DNA of 64,000 bases, from contig BEXV01000106.1 in NCBI GenBank assembly GCA_003118195.1, positions 49,219 through 113,218 of the forward strand, written 5' to 3'. The notes beneath the pieces are model-generated. The model had not been told where the DNA came from. It did not search any database and worked only from the letters and a program-made list of their open reading frames with translations. Positions 55,401 to 61,400 of this stretch are shown here, piece after piece; within the stretch, counting starts at the first letter, position 1; each line of letters starts with the position of its first letter. Source of the stretch: Hemicentrotus pulcherrimus (Eukaryota; Echinodermata; Echinoidea; Camarodonta; Strongylocentrotidae). The position numbers and the translations under genes are program-made.

Positions 55401-58400
55401 GATGTAGTGGGCATTCAATAGATTAGGCACCTTTTAACCTGTATTATACATGCATTGTAATTGTGTGGCTTCTTTTGATGTTTTAGTTTCAGTACTTCTG
55501 TTTAATACCGTACCCATAATTTTGCACTCTTTACTCTCATTTTTAAAATTCTTTTTATTTTATTCCATAGACTTGCTCTAGATTTTTTTTAGAATAGACA
55601 GACTAATCCAAATCTTGATATTTATTTTTATTGTGGTTCAGGTTAAATTTGATTATCATAATAAGTATAATTGTCTCGCTGAGCACTGAGCAAGTTTTAT
55701 ATTTCTTGTGGTATAAATAGTGTTACTTTCATCTATGCACTTAGTATTATATTTTGCCTGCCAGTTGAAATGCACTATGAAAGAAACTAGATTTTTTAAT
55801 GGATTGAATGATGTCTTATTTTTCATGACTTCCCTGACCTCTCTTGGTAAGAGTTTAGTAAACAAAAATATGTTTATGCTGAGTTAATCTACAAAAACAA
55901 GAATAAGACAAATGATGATAAAAAACATTTTTCTTGGCAATTATTTAATTTACCAAGGAAAAAAGTTTTTTAAATTTTTGAATAAGATCATCTGGGCCTC
56001 GTAACACGATGGTTTCCAATCAATTGCAAATTCAAAACAATGATTCTTTATGGCCTTTTGAACAGAATGCAACGATGATCTTGATTGGCCATTGTCATTT
56101 TGCGATTGATTGCAAGTTTTGTGTTACGGGGGCCACAACTGAACTGGTTCTGAATAAAAATGTTGAATTTCTGTAGAAGAACTTGCACCTTTATGATGTT
56201 TTGAAAGACAGTGAACGAGAAATTGATGATAAGGAGATCAATGGATACTGTCGAGCGTATCAAGGAAACGATCCTGTTTAATTAGAGATGCAAACAATTA
56301 AAAAAAATGGATGAATTTATCTCTTAGAAAAATTAGAATGTAAGAAGTACAGAATTCTACAAATTTTCTAATAAATGAGACATCAGTTTACCTCTAGATT
56401 TTGTTAGATGAACATATCTGCAATCATAAATTCAATTTATATACAATTTCAGTATTCCATGCTTAACCTATGTATTAAAGTAGTGATGTCAATTAATTCT
56501 CTGATTTTTCCTTTTTTCATGTGATATAAACAGAGGAAATAGTTGCTGCAACCATTGATGAGATTAAAGTAGAAAAGGTAAGACTAATACAAGGCCATAT
56601 GAAATGTTACACGTACTTGTTTGATATTTTTAACAAGCATAGGCTGCACTGGTTTGATAAAAGTGAGAATTTTGTTAAATTTGAAAGATCCATCCAGTAT
56701 AAGTGTTTGTAATCCCTTATTCAATATGAGTGAGTATGGCATAACTATTATAAATGCACTGTATTGTTACAATCACTTACAATGGGCATAAATAATTATG
56801 ATAATAATAACAGTGGGTTCTTGTATAGCGCTCATGTCTGTCACGCTTGACACTCCAGGTGCTCCACAATTAGTTATAAAAATATTTCCATAATTTACGA
56901 ATGTGACCCAGTAGCTCGAAACTAAGGATCAGTGGGTGTACATGTATTTTTTCTTTTCTTATCGGTTACCTAAAGCCAAAGGTTTCAAGCTTTTACATGT
57001 ACATGTATGAATGACCCTTTAATGTACCTGTGGTTAGACACTTTGATATTTAAGTAATATTGACTGCCTTCTGGGCAATACGACATATATCGCCCGAACC
57101 GAAGGTGAGGGTGATATAGAACAAGTCGTATTGCCCTGAATTAGGCAGTCAATATTACTATTATTAACCAAATCAGACATCTAGAGCAAACAAGAAACTC
57201 TTACTATCTTATACTCTTAAATTATGTAGGCTATGCAGGGTTTCCTAGCATTAGAAGTTGCAAACAAATTGTCAAACGAGCACTGTTCATCCAGTGTTTG
57301 ACAGATTTTTGATACAATGCAAACAGTTTGCCTTCCGGGTGTGATTGTTACGTCACAATAGAGTTAGCACAAAGTGCGCATTTTCTTATACACGATGCGC
57401 GATGTGAATTACAACTGGCTCTATATTATTGCTCACTAGTATAGTTCACACGCATTTTGCCATTGACTTTTCAGAGCGGGCTAAAATATTTGTTTATTGG
57501 TTTACTGTATAACCGTATTGCCCGGCAAATTGCACACAAATCCCATTGACTTTTCTGAGCGGGCTAAAATATTTGTTCATTGGTTTACTGTATAACCATA
57601 TTGCCCCGCAAATTACACACAAATCCCATTGACTTTTCTGACCGGGCTAAAATATTTGTTCATTGGTTTACTGTATAACCATATTGACCGGCAAATTACG
57701 CACAAAATCCCATTGACTTTTCTGAGGGGGCTAAAATATTGTAATTTTGTTGGCTTATCTATCAAACCTTGAGGGCAATAACATTTGAAAATTGCCCAGC
57801 TCTGATGTCTGATATGGTTAATAATATATTATACTAAGAGCTATCAACATTTGGTGGGAGAATTTTTCTTTTCTCCCTATAATTTACCTTTTTCATGGTT
57901 TTCAGCGATTGAGTCATAAGTACTCCTACAGGATGAATATTAAGAAAAAGAAGGAAAAAATGCACAATTGTTATGCATTGTTTTCAAAAGTCTGTCTTGA
58001 TGTTAGAAAATTGAGGCATTTACAAATCTCTTGTTCTCTTACTTTTAATTTATCATCATAGAAATATGTGAAGGTGAAGACGCGGCTTGACAATGAGCTC
58101 AATAAGCTGGTGAAGAAACAAGAGAAGAAACAGAGTAAACTGAAGAAGGCTCAGTCCAAGGACATCACTAAATTCAAGATGTCTCAAGAGAAAGCCAGGA
58201 GGAATAAAGAGAAGAAACTGGTTGCCATGGAGAAGAAGATGCTCAAGAACACGTTAGTTTGGCCCTCCTCTTACACTCATCTGTCTCACTCTTTTCTTGA
58301 TAAATGCACATGTATCTGTTTTCTTTCCCTCTTCTTATACATATCTGTGTGTCCTTCTGTATTTGTTCACATTTTATTCATCTGTTTGTCTGTCCCTCTG

Positions 58401-61400
58401 TTTGTATTTTCACTCTCCCTTTCTCTTGTCTCTCCCTGTATCTGTATCTCCCTCCCTCCTCCCCAACTTCTCCCACTCTCTCAGGGCTTTTCTCTATCTC
58501 TCTGTTTTTTTTTCTATTTCTTGCTCTCCATCTCACTTGTCTATTGTGTGTTTCTTTCTTTTTCTCAAGTGGCTCTACCTGTCTCTCAATACGAAACTGC
58601 AAAATCCAGCATATTGAGAGATGGAACTTTCAGTAGAATATTATTGCATAACCATTTGCCTCAATATATGATTTCTCTCTCTTTCTCTCTTTTTCCAGCT
58701 TTTTTAATATCCTATTTATCTCTGTCTCCTTTCCTAACGCATGCTCTCCTCTTGCAATCCAAATTTGGTTCAACATTATGCTTATTCATCCATCATAAGG
58801 CCTTAAAAAAAGATGTTGTATTGCCCTTTAGGTGCCAAAACATGGGTCGGTCGGTCGGAAATCTTATTAAAATTTGTTTTCCTTTTATTTTCTCCCTCTT
58901 TGGGCTGATATTTCTTAGTTTTTAATGTTTTAAAACATATTTGTTTATTCATTAAACAAGGTTTCTTTTCATGCTGCTGTCCTCTTCATTTTCTTTGTCC
59001 TGACTGAAGTGTAATATTTTATTTTCATATTCTTTGTGATTTTTCCTGCAGAACTCCTGAAGAAGCCAAAAAGCAAAGTGCCCAAACTATGGAGCAGTTA
59101 GAGCAAGAACAAGAAAAAGAGGCAAGTTTGTGTCATATGGATTCCATTCAGTTCCATTCCGATCTGTGCTATAAGCTTGGTGTATAGTGGGATTTATTGC
59201 TAGGTTTAAAGCCGTTATTTTTCATTACTCTTGTCGGACGAGTAAGTAACAAATTAATAATGTTTCCCCAAGGGAAAAGAAGTGAAAAGTGCAACATAAA
59301 TGTGTAAAAACGTACACAAAAATAGACATGTGGGACTGGTTTGATGTAATAATGTGTTTGGCCCACAGATGCTGAAGAAGCAAGTGAGCCAGGAGGATGC
59401 ATTGATTGGTCTGTATAGACGTCACTACCTGGAGGAGAAGGAGCTGAAGGTGGAACATGCAGAGATGCTCTTTGAACTTCAGATGGATCTCATGGCAGCA
59501 ATACATGAAAAACAACTCAAGAAACTAGATGGTCAGCACAAGAAGTAAGCTCACTCAAACATGTTTAGACAGACAGACAGACGACCCTAAACTACCTCAT
59601 TAACCCTTTGTCTATTGGAACCAGGTGGTTACTGTATTATGCTTATGGGAATGACTGAATTCAGTAGTCAATGTGCTAAGTTAATTCACAATATCCAGTC
59701 AAACATGTACAGTATAGAAAGAAATACCATCTTTAATAGGAGACACAAAGAGTTGTTGTTCAAGGCATGTGTTTTATACAGGTTTTCATAATACATGAAT
59801 ACATTTATGTTTCAATTATAGACACTGTTTTAAAGAGAAACAAAGAAAATCTGTCTTCTTAGATGATTGCATGGTCTTTCTATTTTGGCGGTTGTTTAAG
59901 CTGGTTTGAATGAAGTTCTGTGAAATTTTTTCAATTTTCCTCAACCAATGCTTTAAGCTGTTTCAGTGAAAGAAAGTACTGATAGCTATACTTAGTTTGG
60001 AAATGTTACTGCCCTTTAATAATTGGATGAACTTTCTTTGCTCTAGGTATCGTTTCTTTTGTCTGCAGGTAAAACTTGTGACTAACATGTTGGTTTTGTT
60101 TACTAGGGTTGAGCAGGAGCTTCGTAAGATGCTTGGTAGTAAGAACATAGAGGAAATGAAGAGTATTGGTAAGATGAAGAGAGAGAAACAAGAGATCAGT
60201 CGACTCAAGAGAGAAGCTCGTAAGAAACACATTGATCAGGCTGTCGATGAGAGAACACATGTGAGTTATTATGCTGGCTAAGTCGTATAGTTATTAACCA
60301 AGCCCAAAATTAATTTAGAATGAAACACAGTGGTGCCACTTCATCTTGAGAGAGATAATGCACGATTGTTTGTGGAATCGAAAATTACCCCCATTTCTGC
60401 AGACTTTCAAGAATATTTTGAACAAAATAAGACCAATGTTTACCTAAAAACAGGTACAATATATGCTCTAAGTATATACCTATCTTTGACTTGTTGAGTA
60501 CAATTTTACAAAAGGTTCCCATTGTAATGAAATGTTCCTAATTTTATGTGAATCAAAGGTTCCTTTATTAAAAAGATGTTTATTACTCTTATTCACTAAG
60601 GTCTTACCCTTTAAAACAGAAGGCATTTAAACTAAAGTATGCAATCATGTCTGTGGACATTTGATATTATTAATGTGCAGACTTTATTCATATACTATTA
60701 TATATTCCAACACGTGAGATAACCTGATAAAGTGCAAGAAACATTGAATAACATAAGTCTTCTGGTTGTTGGAACATTTAACAGCTTTTATAATAATATA
60801 TGTTTGTTTGTTTTGGGGGTTTTCATTTTTTTTGTTTTTTTTTAACAGTTGATCAAATTGCAGGAGAACAAGAAGAAAGAGCTCAAGGATAGCATGAAAG
60901 AACTGCAACAAAACCTCTCGCAAGAAGAAGATGATGTAAGATGTTCTTCAAATTATCTCTACAAAGCAAATGTACCATTACTCTTAAAATATATAGCAGG
61001 CTTCATTATCAATTATTTCAAGTTATTTATAAGGCATTTTATTGTTATGTTCTCCACTTGTAAATATTCTAAATATTATATTATGACGGTGAGGAAGGAT
61101 TTATGCAATGTATACAATTTTATTATAAGTTCACAGAATGTAATTGAATATTAATATTGATTGAAGCTGTGTGGTGGTTGCTAGATGCTGCACACTGTAT
61201 TCATATTGAGTTTTGAAGAAGGCATAAATACATGTAATAGTTTCTGTGATAAACAAGACTATGCAGAAAAGTGGAACCATCCCAATCCAACTTCTTGCTC
61301 TCAACTTCCCAATGTGTTTCTTAGTTTTGAATACTAGTGATTATCCTCCATTCAACTGCAAGATGAGTATTAAAGAGAGTATAATGTTGAATTTCATTCT

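Larger units (their letters stand above)
53908..56533. other. Intron 29
   Basis: Contains a minisatellite (55125-55378) and a small MITE (55993-56135); otherwise AT-rich. Confidence 0.6.

Noticed and set aside
55001..55407. Three overlapping + frames rich in WCQ, SGV and LVS
   Set aside because: An 11-nt minisatellite is open in all three frames; not coding.
58253..58925. Continuation of the 285-codon frame past exon 31
   Set aside because: Low-complexity Ser/Leu translation of a CT-rich intron; the donor at 58253 and exon 32 phase show where coding ends.
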